Source: Podospora bellae-mahoneyi | Taxonomy: Eukaryota; Ascomycota; Sordariomycetes; Sordariales; Podosporaceae | Direction: 5' to 3' | Assembly: GCF_035222275.1 (NCBI RefSeq) | Contig: NW_026946359.1 | Span: forward strand, 6,944,001 to 7,008,000 | DNA length: 64,000 nucleotides | Shown: piece after piece, positions 12,701-21,138 of the stretch | Layout: every line of letters starts with the position of its first letter | Numbering within the stretch: the stretch's first letter is position 1 | The notes under the pieces: generated by a model | Told to the model about the DNA's origin: nothing | The model's input: the letters and a program-made list of their open reading frames with translations, nothing else | Databases searched by the model: none | Translations under genes and position numbers: made by a program

Positions 12701-13545
12701 TCCGAGAGGGCAAGTGCTGGAAGACAATCTGCGGAGCCTACGGCGGCCTTCTCTGCGTCATTCCACCCGATCCAGCCTTTCAGCAGCTGGCTCTCTTTCA
12801 GGACCAGGTGCTGATGTTTCACCATCAGCTCAACGACCCGTTCCTTCGCGCTATGTGCGCCGTAGGCAAGACCCTACAAGGCTGCATCTGGGAGAGCCGC
12901 GAACTGCCCGCCTTTGTTTTCGAGTCTGAAGACACCATTGCCCTCTCGACCGAGGAGCTGGGGCCGATGCTCAAGCAGTACAAATACATCACGGCTAACG
13001 TCTTCAACCCTCATGCGCCATACGAATGGCCAAAGCCAGTGGGCTGGAAGGCGTCTTGGCACTGGCCGGTGGACCCGACAGCTGTGCTCCATGAGAAGTG
13101 GTGCAACGTCTGTAAGAAGAAGAAGTCATGTCGTTGTCACGCGAGGTTTGTACCAGCCATCCCACGGGTGTCGATTGACGGGAGCAAGGGCAACGGGGTG
13201 CGTGTTATGGGAATGTTTAGAGCTAATGACATCATCGGCGAGATGCTGGGCGAGCTGGTGCCTCCCGGAGCGATCCCTAATCGGGAGTGGACGATGGAAT
13301 TTCGGCGTCCGGATCTTGACGATGTTGTCGTGGCTGAGCTCTACTCCAAGGAGCAGGGCAACTGGGCGCGGGTTGTGAGGCATTCCGCCCATCCTTCCTG
13401 CGAGATTTCCATCAGGAAGATGGAAGGCAAGTGGAGGATGCTGATTGTTGCCAGCAGGCAGCTGTTTGACGGTGAAGAGATAACTGTCAAATACGGTCGT
13501 GGGTATCACAGGAACCAGGCCTATGGCATTGTTGAAGGGTTCTGA
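9739..13545 (+). CDS. JmjC-domain plus SET-like-domain chromatin protein
   Basis: Single exon, 1268 residues from the ATG at 9739; a second in-frame ATG at 9775 (MAAVQLEADAIGG) is equally plausible. Residues ~15-80 are helical. Residues ~80-260 are Pro/Gln/Ser-rich and probably disordered. A KDM4-like JmjC domain spans ~410-560: the Fe(II) triad is H435-R-E437 (in TTMHREDAHVRSENLL) and H522 (in EPGTYHQVLNLGPN). A disordered Pro/Gln linker runs to ~830, then a helical region. A Cys cluster follows at C1122, C1125, C1131, C1133, H1134. The C-terminal SET-like domain (1141-1268) shows GNGVRVMGMFRANDIIGEML, the motif RHSAHPSC (1214-1221) where NHSxxPNC is expected, and GEEITVKY (1245-1252). JmjC domains are 2-oxoglutarate demethylases/hydroxylases and SET domains are lysine methyltransferases. 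Having both in one chain is unusual. Substrate unknown; nuclear by inference. Confidence 0.85.
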   Translation: MNGAAHQTVKTTMAAVQLEADAIGGELRRIRDALRDYLDDKILLHNRKVKGPTTKGGREFMEDILGCLDRVSTGVDKQLSSHNTPPPARGPDTPVSYNSPASHPVLPPNGLPDDGPLRNQEQASSRQPSQPLAPSLSQPPPSQTNGSGSLAPVHHAGHPSGASRVLEPPAVSVEVPSKPNTPPTHNSEPASPSPALANQHPHQSQQPQPDFTPRSPLSPQSQTESKDQGHTETQSRGKAQASKSQTPQDRGITLSNGAVYHEPIVQPHEASPLFDCMYQDVNDLNEELFEQYSNHPVVKDRGYFKLQVRELPPLQVRKVERPSKDHATSFRYLADKQGLVKVDTGKKKRFTPPHLPFPVSAKTQWTLQEQKELWNTSAANPPKGTRGYIIGNPLFDDIELHPGNRLKSRGRTILEGINTQYVYFNLEGLTITTMHREDAHVRSENLLRSGQHKFWCFVKPAFSDRLEERMAAAYPEMRRCSQAVRHLSRHIPPAKLDEWGIEYTLDYCIPGQAVVTEPGTYHQVLNLGPNYALAVNVEYMSSPEDPPNYRFCDRNCPDPFAMKATDFGIYGDPNCLAAQEEQARLSGERPDQEEQARMAARSSMFQSAPEQPSPPSQSPLAAPQLTQSVTPPPEHSSSAVCEPSQSGLVRPEALVQRREPSSQPLAEPKVHTFQGFQPPRESSLGSVLRLPSEAGMATPSQTVKQLDPSPQPPAAPPPVAVEPATRTSEPRLSQPPSEPAPGWDNAVFRAEQQDLAPRSQLLRHPNTFLDASGQPFQTTHQAAPFSHHHNLPLLPPPRQASSEPLRKTARLVHNRRPAPTEPLSPRSAKRQRVMEYLRFEDPFGVDPEPEMPPSYFTHASSSLATLLRSCQDDVYNNIQPQQVSGRPGFDRLARLISDWRRCVREQNPTPLGLDLVTNLDRVAGEEPELNTFLGRFCKMKLAEWLDAKTEEQERARPAFQPAQQDATDLLLQELGWAEAERHTLNDYIREGKCWKTICGAYGGLLCVIPPDPAFQQLALFQDQVLMFHHQLNDPFLRAMCAVGKTLQGCIWESRELPAFVFESEDTIALSTEELGPMLKQYKYITANVFNPHAPYEWPKPVGWKASWHWPVDPTAVLHEKWCNVCKKKKSCRCHARFVPAIPRVSIDGSKGNGVRVMGMFRANDIIGEMLGELVPPGAIPNREWTMEFRRPDLDDVVVAELYSKEQGNWARVVRHSAHPSCEISIRKMEGKWRMLIVASRQLFDGEEITVKYGRGYHRNQAYGIVEGF

Positions 13546-14931
13546 GCGCGGCTTTTTAACATTTGTCAGGGACATGTTATGGTCAACAACATCGAAGGCG
13601 TGAGTGTATAAAAGGTCTAGGATTGGGAACAAGGGCGGTGGTGGAAGCGGAGTAGCGGTGTTGTTTGTGTGGCTTTTCTTTCCGTGTTGGTATCCTTCGC
13701 GCATAATACTTTCAGGGGGTCGTTTTTATCTACAAGAAAGGGAAGGAATGGGATTGGTGGATGGGTTTTCTGCCGGAAGGGTTGTAGGCGGGCAATTGCT
13801 TTGCTACACTGTATTTGTTTCTGCTTGCTTGTCGTTCACCGGCACATACACGACTTTGCATTGTCTTCTCGTTGCTTTTGTTACAGTTGCTGCTGCTCTG
13901 TCATGGCTACGTAACGTAAAAAGACAGGTGATGTTTTGGGGGGGAGGTTATCTATGGGTTTCCTTACGGGTCAAATGTAGGTAGTTATGGGTTAGGTTCG
14001 GAAGCGCTAGGTAACGAGGCATTATGTTAGTATCCAGCGCTTGTCTTTCTGTTTGTTCTCAGGAGGAGGAAGGCAGTGAACATAATTTTGGAACTCCGTG
14101 TCTAGACTTGCATCACCACACGCAACCTTCAAGGGACTCGCCCTATTTTGTCCACAAGTTCCTTCCCCCCAGCCACCAGGCAAACCTCACGCAAGCCACC
14201 AAGCCACTCGGTCCGTCCACCAGTCCTTCTCACCGCACAACGACCGGACCACTTCTGACGGAGAGAGCCGTTCGGATTGTGAGCTATCACATACATACAT
14301 ACATACAATGCAGCCCATCGAGATTTTGGGAGGTGCGAGGGGGACACACTAATTGTCTCCGGGCCAGGAGATGTAGCAAGAGGCATCACGTTTCAGCGGG
14401 GACATTGTCATGACGGTAGGTGTGATTTACTACGTATTACGGGTCAATCGGTTTTGTGGAAGAAAAGTTCCATTGCGAGGGGGGAAAAAAAGAAAAAAAA
14501 AGGAAAGAAAAAAGGAAAGAAAAAAAGGAAGGAAAAAAAGAGAAAGGAAAAAAGAAGAAAAAGAAAAGAAAAAAGAAAGAAAGAAACGCCTAAACTACCT
14601 AAGCTAGTGTGTCATTTTGCCACTGCCTTCTTGTCCCTAGCAATTTGCCCCTGTTGTTTTACCTGATTGCGATTCCGGTGACCCCCCGCTTGAAAGAAAG
14701 AAACACTTTTTATTTTTTGATTTTTTTGGTTAAAACCGAACAGAAAGGAAGTTAAAGAAGAGAGGGGGATAAAGAGATGTCGAGCATGAGAGGGGGGGGG
14801 TTGTGTGCATGTTGGGGGATATATTTTTGTCTGGTTGCTGATATGTGCTCTGTGCGGAGAGGTTCGGGCATCGGAAGGCTATGTATGGCAAGGTGTCTCA
14901 TAAAGACTGACTTTGGACGTGTGTGGGCTCT
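13546..14931. other. Convergent intergenic region with purine tract
   Basis: No supported gene. It holds a (ATAC)n run at about 14288-14306 and a long A/G-only tract at about 14484-14585 (aaaggaaagaaa type). A G-rich run is near 14790. It presumably holds the 3' UTRs of the JmjC/SET gene and of the minus-strand RRM-like gene. Confidence 0.55.
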
Positions 14932-16184
14932 CTACATGGTCTGCTCGCAACGGTGTCAGAGGATAAGCAAAGGTGGATGTGATCGAGAAAGTAAGCCTAC
15001 CTGAGAATGCTGAACCTGCTGCTGCTGTTGAGCAGCCTGGAACATCCCGGCATAAGCCATCTGAAATTGCTGCTGCTGGTATACCCATTGCGCATGAGCC
15101 TGTGCCTGGGCTTGAGCCTGGGCAGCTTCGTTCAATGCCGGTTGTTGTGCCTGAGGACCATAGTAGGCCGGCACCTGCGGGAATCCCCAGTATGGCATAC
15201 TGGCTACCATACCCGGCTGGACGGGCTGGAAGTACGGCTGAGGAATGGATGGGACGGCGTAGAGATGCGGTTGAGACCAGGCTGCTTGTTGTAGTTGAAA
15301 AGCTGCTTGGGCTTCTAGAGAGGCTTGTAGATGACCTTGAAGTGCTTGTTGGGAATAATACCCCGAGTGGGCTGGTTGAGGTTGTGCCGCATGAGCTACT
15401 TGAGGCTGCCCATGATACAGGGCAACTTGAGCCTGGTGCCCCCAGGTTGCTGCCATCGAGGTGACTGGCTGTTGTTGGAGGTTCAGTTGCGCCTGAAGGT
15501 GCTGGTGTTGGGGGTGTTGCTGCGGTTGTGGCTGTCCCATCCAGCTGACTACCCCATACGGCGCCGGCTGCATCATGGCCCCGGCATTGTGAGGAACTGC
15601 TGCGGCTTGGTGCCCCCAAGCTGCTGACTCCATCGTGTAGTTACGTGCCGGGGCCGGCACACCAGGGGGTTTATTGAGAGCCACCGCCTCTTCGTGGGTA
15701 ACGATCAAGAGCCGATCACGGTCGAACGGCTTGACTATCTGCACGGCTCCTGTGCCACCAGTTCTGTATCCAGGATCATCGACCTTGATGGGACGACCCC
15801 TGTATTGAGTAATTGCCAGCCATCCTGCCCGAAACTGGTCAGCATGCGTTCTCTTTCTCGGCTCAACAGGAGAGGCCTTACTCTTGCAATTCTCGAACTG
15901 GCTAAAGCCGACAATCCGCACCCAGCCCTTGTTCTTCTGTTCGCCCTGGATGCCAACAAAGACCTCTGACTTCTTATGAAGTAGAGAAAAAACAAAGTTA
16001 CGAAATTCTCGAGCGTCGGTTTGGTCAGGCAGCTTTCAAAAGTCAGTTAGGATTCGCATCGAAAGGGTGGCCAAGAAGAAAGAAGACTTGCATTAGAAAC
16101 CAGAATGTAGAAAGGTCCACCAGCTGGGTCACCGGCTCGAACCCACACCGGAGGGGGATCAGCTGAAGGAGTAGAGATTGCCAT
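14932..16184 (-). CDS. RRM-like RNA-binding protein with Gln/Ala-rich C-terminus
   Basis: Exons 16184-16092, 16032-15001 and 14940-14932 give 377 residues. Intron 1 (59 nt) uses a GC donor: AAT^GCAAGT...TTTTGAAAG^CTG. This yields the RNP2-like string FYILVSNLPDQTDAREFRNF; the alternative GT at the overlapping A^GTCTTC would meet a stop at once. The N-terminal ~95 residues look like an RRM-like fold (ILVSNLP, then EVFVGIQGEQKNKGWVRIVG). Residues ~110-370 are Gln/Ala/Pro/Tyr-rich with QAQAQAQAHAQ and QQQQQ runs, prion-like in composition. Intron 2 (60 nt, GTAGGC...GCAG) puts a 9-nt terminal exon (Thr-Met-stop) after ...VQHSQ; if it is retained, the protein ends 14 codons later at 14956. A role in mRNA binding is inferred; no specific orthologue is named. 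Confidence 0.75.
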
Positions 16185-17956
16185 TGCGGGACCAAAACAG
16201 GCAGATATCACCAGCAAAAAAGTGCGAACAAAGACTACGGTGAGAGAGAAGATGGAGGAGGAGACGGGTCCTGGGCAGTCGGCTCCTCCCCCAACTTTTA
16301 GTACTCGACCCTCATACAGGGTGGTCCTAGGGCAAACTGAGACAAACTGTAGTGCGCAGCAAGCCACAACTCTGGAGCAGTCGGACTCGATTCCCCAAAA
16401 TGACTTTCTTTTTTTTGTGACTTGCTTGCATGGGGGTGGGGTGGGGGGGGCCGGGTGTGTGGTCTTTGATATGGACCGTGCTTCTCGAGATAGAGGGTGG
16501 GGGGGTGCCCAAGTGATCCCCCAGTTGGATCTTCTCCCATGCCTTTTCTTCTCTGGCTGATCTGGCGGATCGACACTTCCACTACTAGAAACGACTAGCC
16601 TGGCAATGTCGAGCTAGTCTTCTAATGATGGGGCCCAAACTCGGCACGACTCTCAAAAAGCAAACAAAGTGTGTCAAGCCTCTCCTACCAGAGCCTGCCG
16701 GTTTCTCTCCCCCAAGTCTGCTCCTGTTCAAACGAGAAACGAGAGAGGCAAGCAACCCTGGAACCACCCAACTCCTCACGGCCGTGTTCGATGTGGGTGA
16801 TCGAAGTGGCTGGCTACAGAATCCAATCAAGGTCGAGTCCTTGCTGCAGTTCTATCCAAGCAGAGACACCAGCAGCCAACGGCATGACAAGGCTTCTGTC
16901 CAAGGAAGCGGGGTATTCCCAAACTGGGCACGGCCAGAGAGGCGGCTGACCAGTCTTGATTCAAGATTTGCTTCTTCTCTCTGGGCTGAGCAGAGCCCGC
17001 GCTGGTTTGCAGCATGTGTTGTCGAGCAGCATGTATTGTCAAATTTCTTTTGCATTCCGAGCGCGCAAGAACCGGTGGTTGGGACGGAGAGTAGGATCCG
17101 AGTTTGGGTAGCGAACTTGCCTGTCCTGCATCCCTGGGCCACTGGCGGTCAGCAGAAGGGAGGCCCGGGCTGCGTGATAGGGTTCCAATATCCAATCTTA
17201 TCGTGCAGATGGGACGCTGGATCGTCGACGAGCAGGAAGAGGATCAGTCCCCACAAATGCCAAACTCGGTGACTTTCTGACCGCGGGTGAAGCTTCCGAT
17301 CCCTTGCCGGTTGTGGACATGTCAGGGCAGCCTAAACGAACACAAGATGGGATTGCCTTGCTTGTTCGAGTATGCCAGGATGACCAGTCACATTCTCCTT
17401 CCACAGTGCATGATGGCTATTGTTTTGCTGCATGCTTTTCAGCTGCCGGGCTTGCTATCAGTGTTTGCAGGCAGCAGCGGGAGATGACCGAGGTCTCGCT
17501 GCGTTGGCGTCGAGGTCCGTCGCATTTGCCCTTGCTTCGTATCTAATTTCTGATATCTTTTTTTCTTTTTTTGATTGTTGTCTTGGTACAGAAACTAAGA
17601 CAAAAAAGGGGGCGTGTTGTACCAAGCCCAAAGCTGACGGATGACATGGCACAACAGGTGGAAGATCTCACGTGGGAAGTTTTCTGAAGTTCCGAGGTGG
17701 ATTTCCAAGAGGAATGAATATCAGGGTTAGGGTCTGGCACTGCTGCCCTGCGCTAACACCTTTTGGGGTTTAATGTCAACAGATTGCCGGCCGCGTGCTT
17801 TCGAGAGCGCATCGCGCACCTTCATGGCCAGCGAAGCTCTCGAACAGAAGACAGCCACCAACCCTTTTGCAAAACACGACGGGACAAATTCGATTTTTTT
17901 TTTTTTTTTTTTTACCAGAGATATCAGAATCTTAACAATTACTCAAGGCCGCAAAA
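16185..17956. other. Divergent intergenic region, 1.8 kb, no supported gene
   Basis: This lies between the starts of the RRM-like gene (minus) and Sos7 (plus). Several open frames overlap on both strands (for example 16625-17272 plus), but their sequences show no domain or conserved pattern. A T-run of about 20 bases lies just upstream of the Sos7 start (about 17896-17914). It probably contains both promoters and 5' UTRs. Confidence 0.5.
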
Positions 17957-18889
17957 ATGGGCCGCGCCAAATCCCCAACCAAAGCGTCACCCCAATCGCT
18001 CACCCACCGCGCCAACCACGCCCTCACCCAACTCCAATCCCTCGTTCCCTCGGCCTCCTCAGCCTCGGACGAAGAATCCCCCATAACCATCATCCGCCTC
18101 TCCGCCCCGATACTCTCGTCCGCTTCTTCGTCCGAGTCCCCGTCAGCAGCCCGCACCTCCGACATCTCCAACACCTCCCTCCCCCCCTCGGGCCCAACCC
18201 CCTCCTCCCTCGAAGCCGACCTCCTCCACTACAAAGAACTCTTCTCCAAACTCCGCTTCTCCTACGTCGAGCAGGTCACCAAAGAAAAGTTCATCCGCGC
18301 CATCGTCGGCGACCCGCCCTTGATCGTCACGCCCCAGGAAAACGCCGAGCTGGAAGACAGCAACAAGGTTGCCAAGGCGGAGCTGAAGGCTCTCAAGAAT
18401 GAGGTGGCGGACATGGTCAAGGATCTGGAGGCGAGGGGGCGGGAGCTGGCAAAACGTTACGAGAGGGTCAAGACGGAGACTGTTCGGCTAGGGGAGCTGC
18501 CGGGACGAGTGGAGAGGTTGGAAAGGGAAATTGCGAGGTTGAAGGAGGAGCAGCAGGTTGGGGAGGGATCGAGGGCAGAGCTGAATTTGCCGCTGGCGAA
18601 GACGCTGCAGCTTGTGGGCGAGAAAAAGAGGCAGATGCAGGAGTTGGATAGGCAGTTGGAGCAGCTGAGGAATCAGGCTCCACGGAAGAGGAAGGAGGTG
18701 GAGCGGTTGCAAGGAGAGGTGGCCGGGCTGGAGCAGAAGAGGGGGAATGCGATGGCGGCGGCGAAAGAAGCGAAGAGAAGGAGGGAGGATAAGGGGGCCA
18801 GGAACGGGGTTGATGAGCTGGAGGCAAGGGGACGGTGGTATAGGGGGAGCGAGGCTGTTTTGAGGGAATTGCTGGGGATTCAGGGGTGA
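17957..18889 (+). CDS. sos7: Kinetochore protein Sos7-like (KNL1-binding coiled-coil)
   Basis: Single exon, 310 residues, starting MGRAKSPTKASPQSL. Residues ~1-85 are Ser/Pro-rich. The diagnostic segment at ~88-120 (LHYKELFSKLRFSYVEQVTK then FIRAIVGDPPLIVTPQENAE) matches the conserved Sos7 N-terminal region. The rest (~120-300) is almost uninterrupted heptad coiled coil rich in Glu, Lys, Arg and Leu. In fission yeast Sos7 binds Spc7/KNL1 in the KMN network, and budding-yeast Kre28 is the counterpart. Expected role: kinetochore-microtubule attachment and checkpoint support in the nucleus. It is slightly longer than the S. pombe protein because of the N-terminal tail. Confidence 0.85.
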   Translation: MGRAKSPTKASPQSLTHRANHALTQLQSLVPSASSASDEESPITIIRLSAPILSSASSSESPSAARTSDISNTSLPPSGPTPSSLEADLLHYKELFSKLRFSYVEQVTKEKFIRAIVGDPPLIVTPQENAELEDSNKVAKAELKALKNEVADMVKDLEARGRELAKRYERVKTETVRLGELPGRVERLEREIARLKEEQQVGEGSRAELNLPLAKTLQLVGEKKRQMQELDRQLEQLRNQAPRKRKEVERLQGEVAGLEQKRGNAMAAAKEAKRRREDKGARNGVDELEARGRWYRGSEAVLRELLGIQG

Positions 18890-19774
18890 GTCGCGACATA
18901 AGAAGGCGATGGCTTGGAGTCTTGGGAGTTTTGAAATTGGGATACGGGTTAGACACAAGGTTGGGATTTGTGTCGTGGGCGCTAATGGTACATATATATC
19001 TGGCAAAAGCAGTCGTCTTGAGCATTCCACTCTGGGATATTGTAGAAAAAACATCATCAATTGTGTATTTTTCCCGGTCTTGAGCCTCAGGTCGTTGTAG
19101 TAAATATTGCAGGGCTGTTCGCGAGAACTGGATTGGCAGGTATGCTTGAGGACTGCAGGCTTCAAGACCCAGGCGAACGTTGAATCTCAAGATAAAGCTC
19201 GCGGCTAAAGTCTAGGCATCATTCAGCGCTGGTGTGCTCTCTCGACGTCTCCTACCAGTTTCGAGAGAGGCATCCGGATAAAGTGAGCGGTTTGAGAGGG
19301 GCATCGTCACCACAAAATAGTTGACACACAGGTAGGTTGCTGAACCATGCCTTTCAGGTTGAAGGATAAACACTGGGCTATTAAAGATAGTTGATATGCC
19401 TTTAAAATGGTGAATAGGACTTTAAATATAGCAACAAAGCCTCTGAATAAAGATATTTAGAACGCCTGATAATCTATCTACCTTTGAGGCATGGTTCATT
19501 TTTTTAAAAAATAAATATGGATTTCCTTCACTTTTCTGTTCCACTTATTTTGTTATTTTGTGGTGAGAGTGAGGGGGCTATGAGCACCTCAGAGGTCGGT
19601 TCCCTCCAATCAGTCAATCCACGTTATCCATCTGGTCACACTCAAGACATCAACGTCCAAGTCTCATTTGAAGTTGTTTCAACTTGCCAACATCCTCATT
19701 TTACTTTGAATTCACCTTCCCGACATAATTCTGACTTTGGCAAGACCATTGCTGTTCAAGTTAAAAGACCAAAA
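18890..19774. other. Intergenic region with AT-rich inverted-repeat segment
   Basis: This follows the Sos7 stop and precedes the rhamnose-mutarotase start. The stretch at about 19340-19510 is AT-rich and bounded by 12-bp inverted arms. An in-frame ATG for the next gene occurs as far up as 19517, but that extension has no family support. No RNA gene seen. Confidence 0.5.
19341..19499. repeat. 159-bp AT-rich segment with 12-bp terminal inverted repeats
   Basis: tgaaccatgcct at 19341-19352 is the exact reverse complement of aggcatggttca at 19488-19499. The interior is AT-rich (tttaaaatgg, gactttaaatatag). This could be a small MITE-like element or chance. No clear target-site duplication is visible at the ends. 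Confidence 0.35.
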
Positions 19775-20228
19775 ATGTCTCAGCTCTGGTCTTCACCCAA
19801 ATCCCCTGCCACCGCTGGCCCAGTCCGCCGGTTCGGTCAGATCATCAAGCTTAAACCCGAGCACGTTGCCAAGTACAAGGAGATCCACGCTGCCGTTTGG
19901 CCTGGTGTGTTGGAGCAGATCAAGGCTAGCAATATCAGAGATTGTAATCTATTCCTCGGTCTGTTCTACACACGAGCAACCGAGATCTAATCAAACCACA
20001 GACAGCATCTTCCACGATCCAGACAGCGGAATCCTTTTCGCCAGCTTCAAGTACATTGGCACCGACTATGATGCGGACATGAAGAGAATGAGGGAGAACC
20101 CAAAGGTGAGGGAGTGGTGGAAGTTGACGGACAGCCTCCAGGAGTCTCTTGTACCGGGGGCGAAGAGCAGTTCAGACGGGGAACCGGCTTGGTGGAAAGG
20201 AGTTGAGGAGGTGTTTTACACTCCTTGA
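19775..20228 (+). CDS. L-rhamnose mutarotase family protein (RhaM/DUF718)
   Basis: Exons 19775-19943 and 20002-20228 with a 58-nt intron (GTAATC...CCACAG) give 131 residues. The splice restores NIRD/YSIFHDPDSGILF, as expected in the family. Motifs: FGQIIKLKPEHVAKYKEIHA with the conserved Tyr/His pair, VWPGVLEQIKASNIRDYSIF, FASFKYIG, and NPKVREWWKLTDSLQ with the paired Trp near the C-terminus. RhaM interconverts the alpha and beta anomers of L-rhamnose (pyranose). Family length is ~105 residues, so the start at 19775 (MSQLWSSPKSPATAGP) leaves a short tail. An in-frame ATG at 19517 would add 86 residues with no family match. Probably a cytosolic sugar-metabolism enzyme; no catabolic cluster genes lie beside it. 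Confidence 0.85.
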
Positions 20229-20438
20229 GAGGGCCCGTGTTGCTGAGGATTAGCTGTGAGATATCAGCTGTCACCACATTTCTGAAAAATCAAAATCCTC
20301 GCCGCTCTGATGATTTTCTTGATGATGCATGTGTCAGTTTGCCTGGCTGGCTGCCCAATGTCGATATTCAAAGCCTACCACTTACCTAAAAGCTTCTATT
20401 CTCTCGGCCCAGACAGTTGGGGGTCAGCCGTTTCACAA

Positions 20439-21138
20439 CTATTTCGACTTGCCAAAGAAATTGCTGAGGAAGTTGCCCCCGCCACCACCCCGATTGCCGT
20501 GTCTACGTGCCTCGGTCCTCATCCACTCCTCCAGAAACTGACGGTTGGCCATCTTCCTGGCATCCGTAACCTTGGTCTCGACTTGAGCCTCCTGGGCGTC
20601 GAAACTGAGAAGAGTCGGGAGGGCACTGATCATGTAGGTCATCCCCAAACCCGCGCTCATGACATCTGGCGCGTCGTACTCGACTTCGCAGTAGCCCACC
20701 CCGCCCTCAGCCTCACCGACACCGGACTCGACGAGCTCCCGGATGAGGGGTTCTACGACTTTGCATGTTGGGCAGTACGAGGCTGTCCACATCGTCAAGA
20801 GAGGCGTCCGGGATGATGCCGACAGGAGTTGGTAGGTGTGAAACTGGTCCGGGTTACGAACACTACATGATTCGAGCGAACGAAACAGACTGTCAAAAGA
20901 TACTCCCCCAAAGCGGTAAGGCCACTGCTCCATCGGCACCGTTGGGACATGTGGGGGAGATGCATGAGGTTACTCACGAGGCATAAACCTGGTTCTTCGC
21001 ACCCACCTTGGGCGATGTCGAGAAGTGAACGCGTGATACGGACAGCGGCTCTTCTATGCATGCGATGACGGTCTTGTAAGACGTGGCCCGAGGGGAAAGC
21101 CGCCCAGCAAGGGTCGGTCGAAGAAGAAGGGTGTGCAT
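20439..21138 (-). CDS. Mitochondrial thioredoxin-like protein (CPTC motif)
   Basis: Exon 1 21138-20978 and exon 2 20862-20439, joined across a 115-nt intron (GTGAGT...CATGTAG), give 194 residues. The start MHTLLLRPTLAGRLSPRATS is Arg/Ser/Leu-rich without acidic residues, a typical mitochondrial presequence. HFSTSPKVGAKNQVYA follows, a likely processing region. The thioredoxin fold carries TPLLTMWTASYCPTCKVVEP with the redox pair C84/C87 and the cis-Pro strand YMISALPTLLSF. The C-terminus is Gly-rich (RRHGNRGGGGGNF). It resembles uncharacterised ascomycete thioredoxin-domain proteins. Redox partner unknown. The next gene starts divergently at 22564. Confidence 0.85.

Noticed and set aside
16625-17272. 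215-codon plus-strand ORF between the RRM-like gene and Sos7
   Set aside because: No domain, no conserved pattern, and overlapping ORFs of similar size on the other strand; likely chance in GC-rich DNA.
19517-19774. In-frame N-terminal extension of the rhamnose-mutarotase gene
   Set aside because: The 86 extra residues have no family match, begin in AT-rich DNA next to an inverted repeat, and the family is short.
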